15,633 nucleotides of DNA from JAJFVC01 sp039698075 (GCA_039698075.1 JBDKTJ010000009.1:1-15633), one strand, 5' to 3'; counted from the first letter of the stretch, positions 5,660-13,160 are shown. The notes: generated by a model not told the origin, from the letters alone. Made by a program: numbers and translations.

Positions 5660-7834
5660 ATGGACCAAAGACACGAAGCGTCGAAGCAAGCAGCCGAACC
5701 AAGCGAGAGCCGCTCGGCGGCGGGGACGTCGTCGGGCAACGGGACAACCGGACCGGCGGCGGAATCGCCGATCGTTTTGCCGTCGAACGAAATCACCGAG
5801 CAAGGGCCGGCGTTGGGGATTGACGGCGCGCCGTTGCCCGAGGGCGCCGAACCGTCCTTGCACGATCGCTTGAGGATGCTTTTGATCGGCAAGCCACGCG
5901 ATCTTCAAGACAAGTCGATCTTTACGCACGTCTCGTTGGTGGCGTTTCTGGCCTGGGTCGGACTCGGCGCCGACGGATTGTCCTCGTCTTGCTACGGTCC
6001 GCCTGAGGCGTTCCGCATCTTGGGCGAAGAGCATCGCTATTTGGCGATCTTCCTGGCGCTGGCCATCGCCGTGACGGTGTTCATCATTTCAGCGTGCTAC
6101 AGCCACATTATCGAGGCGTTTCCCAGCGGCGGCGGCGGTTATTTGGTCGCCTCGAAGCTGTTGGGTCCCAAGATCGGCGTGGTTTCGGGCTGCGCCCTGC
6201 TGGTCGACTATGTGCTGACCATTACGGTGTCGATCTCGGCGGCCGGCGACGCTTTATTCGGGCTGGTCGGTCCGGGCTGGTTCGATTCGCCGTGGAAATT
6301 GTATTCCGAGTTCGCGGCGATTTTCATTTTGATCGTGCTCAATTTGCGCGGCATCAAAGAATCGGTGCAGTTTTTGATGCCGATCTTTTTGGTATTTTTG
6401 CTGACGCACTTTATTTTGATCGTCGGATCGCTTTCGATTAATTTGCCGGCGGCCGGCGCCGTCGCCAAGGACATCGCCACGGAGGTCCACGCCGGTTTGC
6501 GGGACCCCAAGTTCGGACTGTTGGCGATGTTTCTGCTGTTTTTGAAGGCCTATTCGTTGGGGGCCGGCACGTACACCGGCTTGGAGGCCGTTTCCAACAG
6601 CATGCCAGTGATGCGCGAGCCGCGAGTGCCCACAGCCCAACGCACGATGCGTTACATGGCGTTCTCGTTGGCGTTCACCGCCGGCGGATTGATGGTGGGC
6701 TATTTGCTGTTGAACATCCCCGCGGAAACCGCGACGACGCACAACCACGTGTTGGCCGATCGCTTTGTGCAAGAGATCGGACTGCAAGCCCATTGGCTCG
6801 GCCAGTTGTTCGTCGTCGTGACGTTGATCTCCGAAGGCGCGTTGTTGTTCGTCGCCGCGCAGACCGGTTTCATCGACGGCCCTCGCATTTTGGCCAACAT
6901 GGCCCACGACTCGTGGATGCCGCGGTGGTTTTCAAACCTTTCCGAGCGTCTGGCCACGCACAACGGCATTCTGTTGATGGGCATGGCCGCCCTGGGCGCG
7001 CTTTGGTACACGCACGGCAACGTCTACATGCTGGTCATCATGTACTCGATCAACGTGTTTTTGACGTTTTCGCTGTCGATGATTGGCATGTGCCGCCATT
7101 GGTATTCGCTACGGCGCCGTCATCCGCTTTGGCGCCGTCGGCTGGCGCTGTTCGGCTTCGGCGCAGTGGTGTGCGTGTCGATTTTATGCGTCACCATCAG
7201 CGAAAAATTCGACGAGGGCGGTTGGCGCACGATCGTCGTGACGTTGCTGTGCGTCGGACTTTGCCTTGCCATCAACCGTTACTACCGCAAAGTGGGCCAA
7301 AGCGTCCGCCGGCTCGACGAAATGCTCGGGCGGTTGACGACCATCGGCGAGCCGAATCAGGCGGAACCGGACCCGAACCAGCCGGCCGCCGTCATTTTGG
7401 TGGGCGGCTACAGCGGTCTGGGCATCCACACCATGCTCAACGCCATCCGATTCGCCCCCGATCATTTCAAAAGTTTCGTCTTTCTTTCGGTCGGCGTGAT
7501 CGACTCGGGCAATTTCAAAGGCAGCGGCGCCGTCGAGTCGCTGCGCGAGCATTGCGAGGAGTCGCTGCACAGCTACGTCGATCTCGGACGCCGGCTGGGG
7601 ATGCCGTCCACCTCGGTGTTGAGCATCGGCACCGACGCCGTCGATGAATTGGAACGCGACTGCCTGGAAATCGCCCACCGATTCCCCAAGGCCACTTTTT
7701 TCGCCGGGCAGTTGGTCTTCCAAAAAGACACGTGGCTGCATCGGTTCCTTCACAACCAAACAGCCTACTCCTTGCAGCGACGTCTGCAATGGGCCGGCGT
7801 GCCCATGGTGATTCTGCCCACGCGGGTGCGGTGA
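5660..7834 (+). CDS. APC-superfamily permease, KimA/YdaO-like (probable potassium or amino acid uptake)
   Basis: This is a 724-residue inner-membrane transporter. Residues 1-65 are a hydrophilic, Ser/Gly/Pro-rich tail. The family core starts near LRMLLIGKPRDLQDKS (71-86) and has about twelve membrane helices between about 89 and 538. Recognisable motifs are GADGLSSSCYGP (103-113), FPSGGGGYLVASKLLG (154-169) with LLVDYVLTITVSISA (180-194), the GTYTGLEAVSNS region (303-314) and the MPRWFSNLSERLATHNGIL loop (420-438). These resemble KimA (YdaO), a potassium importer of the APC superfamily, more than classical amino acid permeases. Residues about 545-724 form a soluble domain (ILVGGYSGLGIHTMLNAIRF). 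The substrate is inferred only. ATG 5660 has a poor ribosome site; Met73 (5876) would remove the tail and lies near the conserved start. The stop overlaps rlmN by four bases. Confidence 0.8.
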   Translation: MDQRHEASKQAAEPSESRSAAGTSSGNGTTGPAAESPIVLPSNEITEQGPALGIDGAPLPEGAEPSLHDRLRMLLIGKPRDLQDKSIFTHVSLVAFLAWVGLGADGLSSSCYGPPEAFRILGEEHRYLAIFLALAIAVTVFIISACYSHIIEAFPSGGGGYLVASKLLGPKIGVVSGCALLVDYVLTITVSISAAGDALFGLVGPGWFDSPWKLYSEFAAIFILIVLNLRGIKESVQFLMPIFLVFLLTHFILIVGSLSINLPAAGAVAKDIATEVHAGLRDPKFGLLAMFLLFLKAYSLGAGTYTGLEAVSNSMPVMREPRVPTAQRTMRYMAFSLAFTAGGLMVGYLLLNIPAETATTHNHVLADRFVQEIGLQAHWLGQLFVVVTLISEGALLFVAAQTGFIDGPRILANMAHDSWMPRWFSNLSERLATHNGILLMGMAALGALWYTHGNVYMLVIMYSINVFLTFSLSMIGMCRHWYSLRRRHPLWRRRLALFGFGAVVCVSILCVTISEKFDEGGWRTIVVTLLCVGLCLAINRYYRKVGQSVRRLDEMLGRLTTIGEPNQAEPDPNQPAAVILVGGYSGLGIHTMLNAIRFAPDHFKSFVFLSVGVIDSGNFKGSGAVESLREHCEESLHSYVDLGRRLGMPSTSVLSIGTDAVDELERDCLEIAHRFPKATFFAGQLVFQKDTWLHRFLHNQTAYSLQRRLQWAGVPMVILPTRVR

Positions 7835-8898
7835 CTTTCGTGATCCCACTGCTCGAACAAACGCCCGATCAACTCCGCGACTGGTTCGTCCAGGAAGGGT
7901 TTCCGGCGTATCGGGCGGGCCAAGTGCGGAAGTGGATCTTTCAGAAACGGGCCGCCGATTTCGACGCGATGACCGATCTGCCCGTCGGACTGCGCAAAAC
8001 GCTGGCCGAGCAGTTCGCCATCTGGACCACGCAGATCGTCCAACGCTATGAGGCCGACGACGGCACGGAAAAACTTCTCCTGTCGCTCGACGACGGCCAA
8101 CGAATCGAATGCGTGTTGTTGCGCGACGACAAGGACCGCCACACGGCGTGCATCAGCACGCAGGTCGGTTGCGCGATGGGTTGCGTTTTTTGCGCCACGG
8201 GGCTCGACGGCGTGGTGCGCAACCTTTCGTCCGGTGAAATTCTGGAACAACTGTTGCGGCTGCAACGCATTCGCCAGGAACGCGCCGAGGACCCGGCCTC
8301 GGGATTAAACGTCGTCGTGATGGGCATGGGCGAGCCGCTGTTGAACCTGGACGCGCTGCTGCCGGCGTTGGCCACGGCGTGCGACCGCAACGGATTGGGC
8401 GTGAGCGAGCGTCGCGTCACGATTTCCACGGTCGGGCTGCCCGACGGCATTCGGCGGCTGGCTGCGGAAAACCGTCAATATCACTTGGCCGTGTCGCTGC
8501 ACGCGCCCAACGACGAGTTGCGCAACCAATTGGTGCCGGCCAATCGCAAGTTCGGCGTCGCCGGCGTGTTGGCGGCGGCCGACGAGTATTTCGAGCGGAC
8601 CGGGCGTCGCGTCACGTTCGAGTACGTGCTGTTGTCCGGCGTGAACGATCAACCGGATCACGCCCGGCAATTGGTCCGGTTGCTTCGCGGTCGTCCGTCG
8701 CTGGTGAATTTAATCCCGTACAATCCGGCGCCGGGCTTGCCCTATCGCACGCCGTCGCCCGAACAGGTCGCGCGGTTTGTCGAAATCGCCGAGCAAGGCG
8801 GCCTGAACGTGGTGATTCGCCATCGCAAAGGCGATCGAATCAACGCCGCCTGCGGACAGTTAAGACGGGGAACGGGAGGGCTGAGGTCTAATCCCTAA
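7831..8898 (+). CDS. rlmN: Dual-specificity 23S rRNA/tRNA adenine-C2 methyltransferase RlmN
   Basis: RlmN is a radical-SAM enzyme that methylates C2 of A2503 in 23S rRNA and of A37 in some tRNAs, in the cytoplasm. From GTG 7831 the protein has 355 residues, within the normal size. Visible features are the accessory N-terminal domain (about 5-75), Glu93, the [4Fe-4S] motif C114-x3-C118-x2-C121 (CAMGCVFC), MGMGEP for SAM binding, the VSLHAPND segment, and Cys341 in NAACGQL, the cysteine that is itself methylated. GTG 7831-7833 overlaps the permease stop TGA 7832-7834, so translation is probably coupled; GTG 7840 is an alternative start. The last ten or so residues after GQLR have no family counterpart and run into the TAATCCC repeat. 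The gene converges with mreB, 24 bases away. Confidence 0.93.
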   Translation: MTFVIPLLEQTPDQLRDWFVQEGFPAYRAGQVRKWIFQKRAADFDAMTDLPVGLRKTLAEQFAIWTTQIVQRYEADDGTEKLLLSLDDGQRIECVLLRDDKDRHTACISTQVGCAMGCVFCATGLDGVVRNLSSGEILEQLLRLQRIRQERAEDPASGLNVVVMGMGEPLLNLDALLPALATACDRNGLGVSERRVTISTVGLPDGIRRLAAENRQYHLAVSLHAPNDELRNQLVPANRKFGVAGVLAAADEYFERTGRRVTFEYVLLSGVNDQPDHARQLVRLLRGRPSLVNLIPYNPAPGLPYRTPSPEQVARFVEIAEQGGLNVVIRHRKGDRINAACGQLRRGTGGLRSNP

Positions 8899-8917
8899 CC
8901 TCTAATCCCTAATCCCT
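8887..8917. repeat. Degenerate TCTAATCCCTAA tandem repeat
   Basis: TCTAATCCCTAACC (8887-8900) is followed by TCTAATCCCTAATCCCT (8901-8917), a period of about 14 bases with an inner TAATCCC unit. It covers the last codons and stop of rlmN and most of the gap to mreB. A related tract in opposite orientation lies on the other side of mreB at 9992-10028. Confidence 0.65.
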
Positions 8918-8922
8918 CCTCC

Positions 8923-9978
8923 TCAAACATCTTCCTCGCTGGACCGCAGCCAGCGACGCCACTGGTCGAGATGCTCCATGCAGATGAGCAGTCCTTGCGC
9001 GACGGCGGTCAGCGGATCGGTGGCCATTCGCACGGGCAGTCCGGTCTGCTCGCTCAAGAATCGGTCGAAGCGTCGCAACAAGGCGCCGCCGCCACAGAGC
9101 GTCAGGCCGTTGTGGACCAGATCGGCGGCCAGATCGGGACTGCACCGGTCCAAAACGCTTTTGACGGCCTCCAAAATTTCTTGCAGCGGATTGCCCAGCG
9201 CTTGACGCACTTCCTCGCTGGTGATGGTTGCTTTTCGGGGCAGACCGCTGACGGCGTCGGCGCCGCTCAATTCGACGGATTGTTCTTCGTCCAAGGGATA
9301 CGCGCTGCCCAGTTCGATTTTGAGCCGTTCGGCGGACGACAGTCCGATTCGCAGTCCGTAATGGCGGCGCAGATAGTCGACGATGGCCTGATCCATCCGG
9401 TCGCCGCCCACCCGGGCCGATTGAGCGGCCACGGTGTCGCCGAGACTCATCACGGCCACTTCGGTCGTGCCGCCGCCGACGTCGCACACCATGCTGGCCG
9501 TCGGTTCAGCGATCGGCAGCCCCACGCCGATCATGGCGGCAGTGGCCTCGGGCATGACCCACACTTGCCCGGCTCCCGCGCGATGCACGCTGTTGAACAC
9601 GGCTCGCTTTTCGACCGGCGTGATGCAGCCGGGGACGCCGACCAACGCGCGAGGACGCAACCGCCAGCCCGGTCGCTGCGCCTTGCGGAAGAAATATCGC
9701 AGCATCGCCTCGCACAACTCGAAATCGGCGATCACGCCGTTGCCCAAGGGACGGACCACCGAGATCGAATCCGGCGTGCGGCCTTCCATTTGCTTGGCCA
9801 AGTGGCCGACGGCGCAGCCGCCCGACAGAATGCGCCCACTCGAACGTTCGACCGCCACCACCGACGGTTCGTTGAGCACCAGGCCCTCGCCGACTACGCA
9901 AACCAGCGTATTGGCCGTGCCGAGATCGACGGCCAAGTCAAGGCGGAACCGGTCAAGAAGGTTTCGCAAGTGGAGCAT
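8923..9978 (-). CDS. mreB: Rod-shape determining actin homologue MreB
   Basis: MreB polymerises at the membrane with ATP and organises the cell-wall elongation machinery. The 351 residues match the usual length. ATPase motifs are in order: phosphate-1 DLGTANT (18-24), phosphate-2 DVGGGTTE (166-173) and the adenosine motif LCGGGALL (294-301). VGVPGCITPVEKRAV (113-127), PEATAAMIG (143-151) and GGDRMDQAI (191-199) are typical of MreB rather than DnaK or FtsA. The hydrophobic/basic start MLHLRNLLDRFRL could be a membrane-binding amphipathic helix. Start is ATG 9976-9978; its ribosome site is weak. It is the last gene of a minus-strand group after a coiled-coil membrane protein and a small membrane protein. 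No canonical mreC or mreD is in the window. A 72-base gap with a GGGATTTAG tract separates it from the gene upstream. Confidence 0.92.
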   Translation of the reverse strand: MLHLRNLLDRFRLDLAVDLGTANTLVCVVGEGLVLNEPSVVAVERSSGRILSGGCAVGHLAKQMEGRTPDSISVVRPLGNGVIADFELCEAMLRYFFRKAQRPGWRLRPRALVGVPGCITPVEKRAVFNSVHRAGAGQVWVMPEATAAMIGVGLPIAEPTASMVCDVGGGTTEVAVMSLGDTVAAQSARVGGDRMDQAIVDYLRRHYGLRIGLSSAERLKIELGSAYPLDEEQSVELSGADAVSGLPRKATITSEEVRQALGNPLQEILEAVKSVLDRCSPDLAADLVHNGLTLCGGGALLRRFDRFLSEQTGLPVRMATDPLTAVAQGLLICMEHLDQWRRWLRSSEEDV

Positions 9979-9991
9979 CCGTGCTCGTTGG

Positions 9992-10028
9992 GGGATTTAG
10001 GAATTTTGGGATTTAGGGATTTTTGGGA
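9992..10028. repeat. GGGATTTAG tandem repeat upstream of mreB
   Basis: Two related units, 9992-10007 (GGGATTTAGGAATTTT) and 10008-10024 (GGGATTTAGGGATTTTT), are followed by a further GGGA. The plus strand is the G-rich strand, whereas at 8887-8917 it is the C-rich strand. Four runs of at least three G make a G-quadruplex conceivable, though one loop would be long. Confidence 0.65.
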
Positions 10029-10050
10029 CTGGCGGCTTTCCATCAATGAA

Positions 10051-10302
10051 TTACGCGAGCCCGTGACCGAGGAGCGTGGAAAACTGGTTCAAGATCGCGC
10101 CGACGCGCGGTCCGCCCTGAAAATCGAAATCGTAAGTCCCCATCTCCAAATAGAGGAACAGGATGCCGATCAACACGGCCACCAGCGCGATCACCAAAAG
10201 GACCGTGTACAGGTCGGCTTTGGCGGGCGCTCGACGCGGCGCGGCGGGAGCGGAGAGCGACGGTTCTTGCGGATTATTCGATTTTCGAGGCGACACGGTC
10301 AC
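10051..10302 (-). CDS. Small single-helix membrane protein next to mreB
   Basis: This 83-residue protein has a basic, Pro/Ala-rich N-terminus (1-30), one clear membrane helix (about 31-53, LYTVLLVIALVAVLIGILFLY) and a short tail with FDFQGGPRVGAI. The positive N-terminus suggests it faces the cytoplasm. I do not recognise a family. The start is GTG 10300-10302 or GTG 10294-10296; either lies inside the end of the coiled-coil gene, giving a 29- or 23-base overlap and probable translational coupling, with AAGG just upstream. It sits between the coiled-coil protein and mreB on the same strand. By position it could be a membrane partner of both, but it is far too small to be a normal MreD. Confidence 0.65.
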   Translation of the reverse strand: MTVSPRKSNNPQEPSLSAPAAPRRAPAKADLYTVLLVIALVAVLIGILFLYLEMGTYDFDFQGGPRVGAILNQFSTLLGHGLA

Positions 10303-11140
10303 CTTTCAACATGTTGCTGTTTTGGAACTTCGGATCAATTTTGCAGACCGACTTGTCGGGCGCGGTTTTGACGACTTCGATGCGTCCGACGTAGGTACTC
10401 TGTCCGCCGGACGACCGATACACCTCAAGCCGATGGCCCTTCAACAGGCCGTCGTCGGAGCCGATCGAAATCTCGACCAATCCGCCGCCCGGCGTGGCGG
10501 TGATCAACCCGTCGACCTTGGGCGGAACGTCGGAATAGTCGCGGCCCGGATCGAGCCCATATTTACGCAACAACTGCAACGCCTTGGCCAGGTCCTTGCC
10601 CAACTCCTCGGTTCGCTTGCGCAACAATTCTTTGTCGTTGAAGGTCTGGTTCAGTTCGTCGGTCTTTTTCACGACTTCCTTGAAGTGGGCGTCGCGGTCC
10701 TTTTGGGCCTCGGACACCTTGGTTCGCTGTTCTTTGACTTCGTTGCGATAGCCCGTCGCGTTGGCTTGCGTGGCGTTCATCGCGGCGACCGCCTCACGCT
10801 GGGTTTTCTCCAAATCGTTGTGCGTCTTCTTGAGCGAATCCAATTCAGCCAACGTCGCCACCAGGGTGCTTTCCAACGAGGCGACGGCTTGTTCCTTCGC
10901 CTTCCGCGCGGCGTCCATTTGCAGCTTCAGCTTCTCCGCCTGATCGGCCAGTTCCTTGTTCTTGTTCTGCTCGTTTTTCAGTTGCAACGCCAACCCCAAA
11001 GGCTTGTCGGGAGACGCCTGCTCGTTTTGCACCTCGTCGCGCCAATTGCGATGCGTCGCGTAAACCGCCATGGCAAAGGCCATGAACAGCACGCTGGTGA
11101 TCAAAATCAATACGGTGAAAATCTTGCCAACAAGGTTCAT
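10274..11140 (-). CDS. Membrane-anchored coiled-coil protein with beta-rich C-terminal domain (MreC-like layout)
   Basis: From ATG 11138-11140 the protein has 288 residues; AGGTTGAG lies just upstream. An in-frame TTG two codons earlier is a less likely start. Residues 6-28 are one membrane helix, about 50-192 a long charged heptad-like coiled coil, and about 205-288 a beta-rich domain. That domain reads LVEISIGSDDGLLKGHRLEVYR, then YVGRIEVVKTAPDKSVCKI, then LKGDRVASKIE. The pattern (G-x-DG-x-x-x-G, then VG-x-I, then GD-x-V) is shared by several extracytoplasmic beta modules, MreC's among them. I do not recognise the family. The order helix, coiled coil, beta domain and the position upstream of mreB suggest a structural analogue of MreC; true homology is not shown. 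It is the first gene of the group and follows a strong promoter. Confidence 0.75.
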   Translation of the reverse strand: MNLVGKIFTVLILITSVLFMAFAMAVYATHRNWRDEVQNEQASPDKPLGLALQLKNEQNKNKELADQAEKLKLQMDAARKAKEQAVASLESTLVATLAELDSLKKTHNDLEKTQREAVAAMNATQANATGYRNEVKEQRTKVSEAQKDRDAHFKEVVKKTDELNQTFNDKELLRKRTEELGKDLAKALQLLRKYGLDPGRDYSDVPPKVDGLITATPGGGLVEISIGSDDGLLKGHRLEVYRSSGGQSTYVGRIEVVKTAPDKSVCKIDPKFQNSNMLKGDRVASKIE

Positions 11141-11204
11141 GCTCAACCTGCTTGGGGTAATTGGCCGACCATGACGTGCGGAAAGACCGCCACGCCTTCC
11201 TTGT

Positions 11205-11234
11205 AGTATAACTTCGCCTAATTTCCCATGTCAA
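11205..11234 (-). promoter_or_regulatory. Strong candidate promoter for the coiled-coil/mreB group
   Basis: On the minus strand a perfect TTGACA (11229-11234) is followed after 18 bases by TATACT (11205-11210), which matches five of six -10 bases. Transcription would start near 11198, about 58 bases before the ATG at 11140. It is the best sigma-70-type promoter in the window. Confidence 0.6.
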
Positions 11235-11244
11235 CCAGAAGAAG

Positions 11245-11273
11245 CGTAAACCTGGTAAACTAGGCGGTTTACG
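11245..11273. promoter_or_regulatory. Operator-like inverted repeat with three GTAAAC half-sites
   Basis: CGTAAACC (11245-11252) and GGTTTACG (11266-11273) are exact complements 13 bases apart. A further GTAAAC lies inside (11255-11260), so half-sites occur at 11246, 11255 and, inverted, at 11267. The site ends 10 bases upstream of the -35 of the minus-strand promoter, a usual position for an activator or repressor. Confidence 0.45.
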
Positions 11274-11459
11274 GTCACGTTGTTGCGGGATGGGTTGCTG
11301 AGAGATACTTCTTTCGGGTGGTGACTTTTGAGGCGGTGCGAAGCACGTAGGCTTCCCGCTTGGGAAATGCGGCAAAACTGGTCGACATGACCATCCGAGC
11401 CCAAACAGGTCCGACGCGACCGACGGTGGCTTTGGGCATTGGGAATACGTCGCATTCGC

Positions 11460-11488
11460 TGGCCAAACGGAACGGCGATTGTTAAGAT
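11460..11488 (+). promoter_or_regulatory. Weak candidate promoter for nadB
   Basis: TGGCCA (11460-11465) and TAAGAT (11483-11488) are 17 bases apart, each matching four of six consensus bases. This would give a leader of about 60 bases before ATG 11556. It is weak evidence, as such matches occur by chance. Confidence 0.25.
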
Positions 11489-11555
11489 GGCGTCGGACCG
11501 GTTGGCAAACGGCCCCGTTTCCGCGAAAGATGGAGAAAAAACTCACCCCACCATC

Positions 11556-13160
11556 ATGGTCACTACTCCGCGCTATCTTGTTGCGTTCCATCCGAAACGC
11601 ATGTCGCATTTCTTTACGGACGTGTTGGTGATCGGAGGCGGTTTGGCCGGACTTCGAGCGGCGCTGGCCGTCGATCCGAAATTGTCCGTCGTGGCGATTG
11701 CCAAGCAGGACATTCAGGAGTCGAACAGCAATTACGCCCAAGGCGGCGTGGCGGCGGTGATGGACGCCGACGATCGCATCGAGGACCATGTGGCCGACAC
11801 GCTGCAAGTGGGCGGCGCGCTGTGCGATCCCGAGGTGGTGCGTCGCGTGGTGGGCGAGGCGCCGCTGCGGATTCAGGAGCTTTTGGACTGGGGCACGCGA
11901 TTCGATCACGCCGACGATCGGCTGGCGATGGGACGCGAGGGCGGGCACGGCCATTCGCGGATCGTCCATGCGTTGGGCGACGCCACCGGACGCGAGATCA
12001 TGCGCGTAGTGATCCAGCGAGCCCGACAGGCCCCGAACGTTCAGCTTTGGGAAAACACGTTCACGTTGGATCTGTTGACGCTCGAGGACGCCTGTCGCGG
12101 CGCGCTGGTTTGGAACGATCGGCACGGCAAGACGATGATTTGGGCCAAGCAGACGATTTTGGCCACCGGCGGCGCCGGCCAGCTTTACCGCGAGACGACC
12201 AATCCGGACGTGGCCACCGGCGACGGCATGGCGATGGCCTATCGAGCCGGCGCGGAGCTGCGCGACATGGAGTTCATGCAGTTTCATCCCACGGTGCTCT
12301 ACATCGCCGGCGGCAGTCGAAGCCTGATCAGCGAGGCGACCCGGGGCGAAGGCGCGTGGCTGGTCGATCGCTACGGGCGGCGGTTCATGGCCGATTATGA
12401 CGCGCGCGGCGAGTTGGCGCCCCGCGACGTGGTCGCTCTGGCCATCGTCAGCCAGATGGAAAAAACAAAATATCCGAACGTTTACCTCGACATGACGCAT
12501 CTCGATCCGGAGCGGGTGCGAAACCGTTTTCCCGGGATCGCCGCCGTGTGCGCGGAGTTCGATTTGGACATCACGCGGGATCGCATTCCCGTCCGGCCGG
12601 GCGCGCATTACATGATGGGCGGCGTCGTGGCCGACCTGGAGGGACGCACGTCGGTGCCGAACCTTTGGGCGGCGGGCGAAGTAGCCACGACCGGCCTGCA
12701 CGGGGCCAATCGCTTGGCCTCGAACAGCCTGCTGGAGGCGTTGGTGTACGGCGTTCATGCGGGCGAAGGCGCGTCTCGGTTGGCGTCGCAGTTGCGCGAC
12801 GATTTTTCGGTGTCGAAGATCGAAAACCCACCGGTGGTCGGACCCGTCGAACCGCTCAATCTGGCCGACATCCGCAATTCGCTGAAGAGCCTGATGTGGC
12901 GCAACATGGGCGCCCGACGCGACGCGGAAGGATTGACCGAGGCGTTGGAAAACATCAAGCATTGGGGGCGTTACGTATTGCCGCGGCAGTTTGCCGACCC
13001 GACCGGCTGGGAATTGCAGAATATGTTGTGCGACGCGCGATTGATGATCGAAGCCGCGCTGTTGCGACAGGAAACGCGAGGCGCCCATTTCCGCGTCGAT
13101 TTTCCCAACACCGACGACCAGTGGCAGCGCCACACGTCGTTCCGAAGAGAAAGGGAATAG
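11556..13160 (+). CDS. nadB: L-aspartate oxidase NadB
   Basis: NadB oxidises L-aspartate to iminoaspartate with FAD, the first step of NAD synthesis by the quinolinate route; NadA then makes quinolinate. From ATG 11556 the protein has 534 residues, near the usual 540. Visible are the FAD-binding VLVIGGGLAGL, SNSNYAQGGVAAVM (the NadB form of the FAD loop), HSRIVHALGDATGREI, ATGGAGQLYRETTNP, EFMQFHPT, the substrate-site HYMMGGV and the FAD-contacting GANRLASNSLLEALVYG. The C-terminal helical domain (SLMWRNMGARRDAEGL onward) is complete. These favour NadB over SdhA/FrdA. The start is uncertain: ATG 11556 has GGAG only at a long distance, ATG 11601 is closest to the conserved core, and upstream ATG 11487 is also in frame. 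A PyrK-like gene follows 78 bases later. No nadA or nadC is in the window. Confidence 0.9.
   Translation: MVTTPRYLVAFHPKRMSHFFTDVLVIGGGLAGLRAALAVDPKLSVVAIAKQDIQESNSNYAQGGVAAVMDADDRIEDHVADTLQVGGALCDPEVVRRVVGEAPLRIQELLDWGTRFDHADDRLAMGREGGHGHSRIVHALGDATGREIMRVVIQRARQAPNVQLWENTFTLDLLTLEDACRGALVWNDRHGKTMIWAKQTILATGGAGQLYRETTNPDVATGDGMAMAYRAGAELRDMEFMQFHPTVLYIAGGSRSLISEATRGEGAWLVDRYGRRFMADYDARGELAPRDVVALAIVSQMEKTKYPNVYLDMTHLDPERVRNRFPGIAAVCAEFDLDITRDRIPVRPGAHYMMGGVVADLEGRTSVPNLWAAGEVATTGLHGANRLASNSLLEALVYGVHAGEGASRLASQLRDDFSVSKIENPPVVGPVEPLNLADIRNSLKSLMWRNMGARRDAEGLTEALENIKHWGRYVLPRQFADPTGWELQNMLCDARLMIEAALLRQETRGAHFRVDFPNTDDQWQRHTSFRRERE

Larger units (their letters stand above)
11235..11555. other. 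Intergenic region between the mreB group and nadB
   Basis: This divergent spacer holds the GTAAAC operator-like site (11245-11273), a small TTCCC/GGGAA hairpin (11353-11366) and a weak promoter match for nadB (11460-11488). An open minus-strand frame of 63 codons (11275-11466, TTG start) has fairly protein-like composition but no family I recognise, so I do not call it a gene. No RNA gene was seen. Confidence 0.45.

Noticed and set aside
5335..5892. Minus-strand frame containing SFDGKTI, which recalls transposase text
   Set aside because: The motif arises from the complement of the permease N-terminal codons; no DDE residues, terminal repeats or other transposase segments are present.
8887..8917. 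CRISPR array or true telomere
   Set aside because: The repeats are too short and contiguous, without unique spacers, and this is an internal chromosomal site between two genes.
8971..10371. Plus-strand frame of 466 codons opposite mreB
   Set aside because: It is a shadow of mreB and crosses its repeat tract and the start of the small membrane gene; no domain features.
11556..13160. Succinate dehydrogenase/fumarate reductase flavoprotein instead of NadB
   Set aside because: The YAQGGVAAV, HYMMGGV and GANRLASNSLLEA motifs, length and absence of sdhB/sdhC neighbours favour L-aspartate oxidase.
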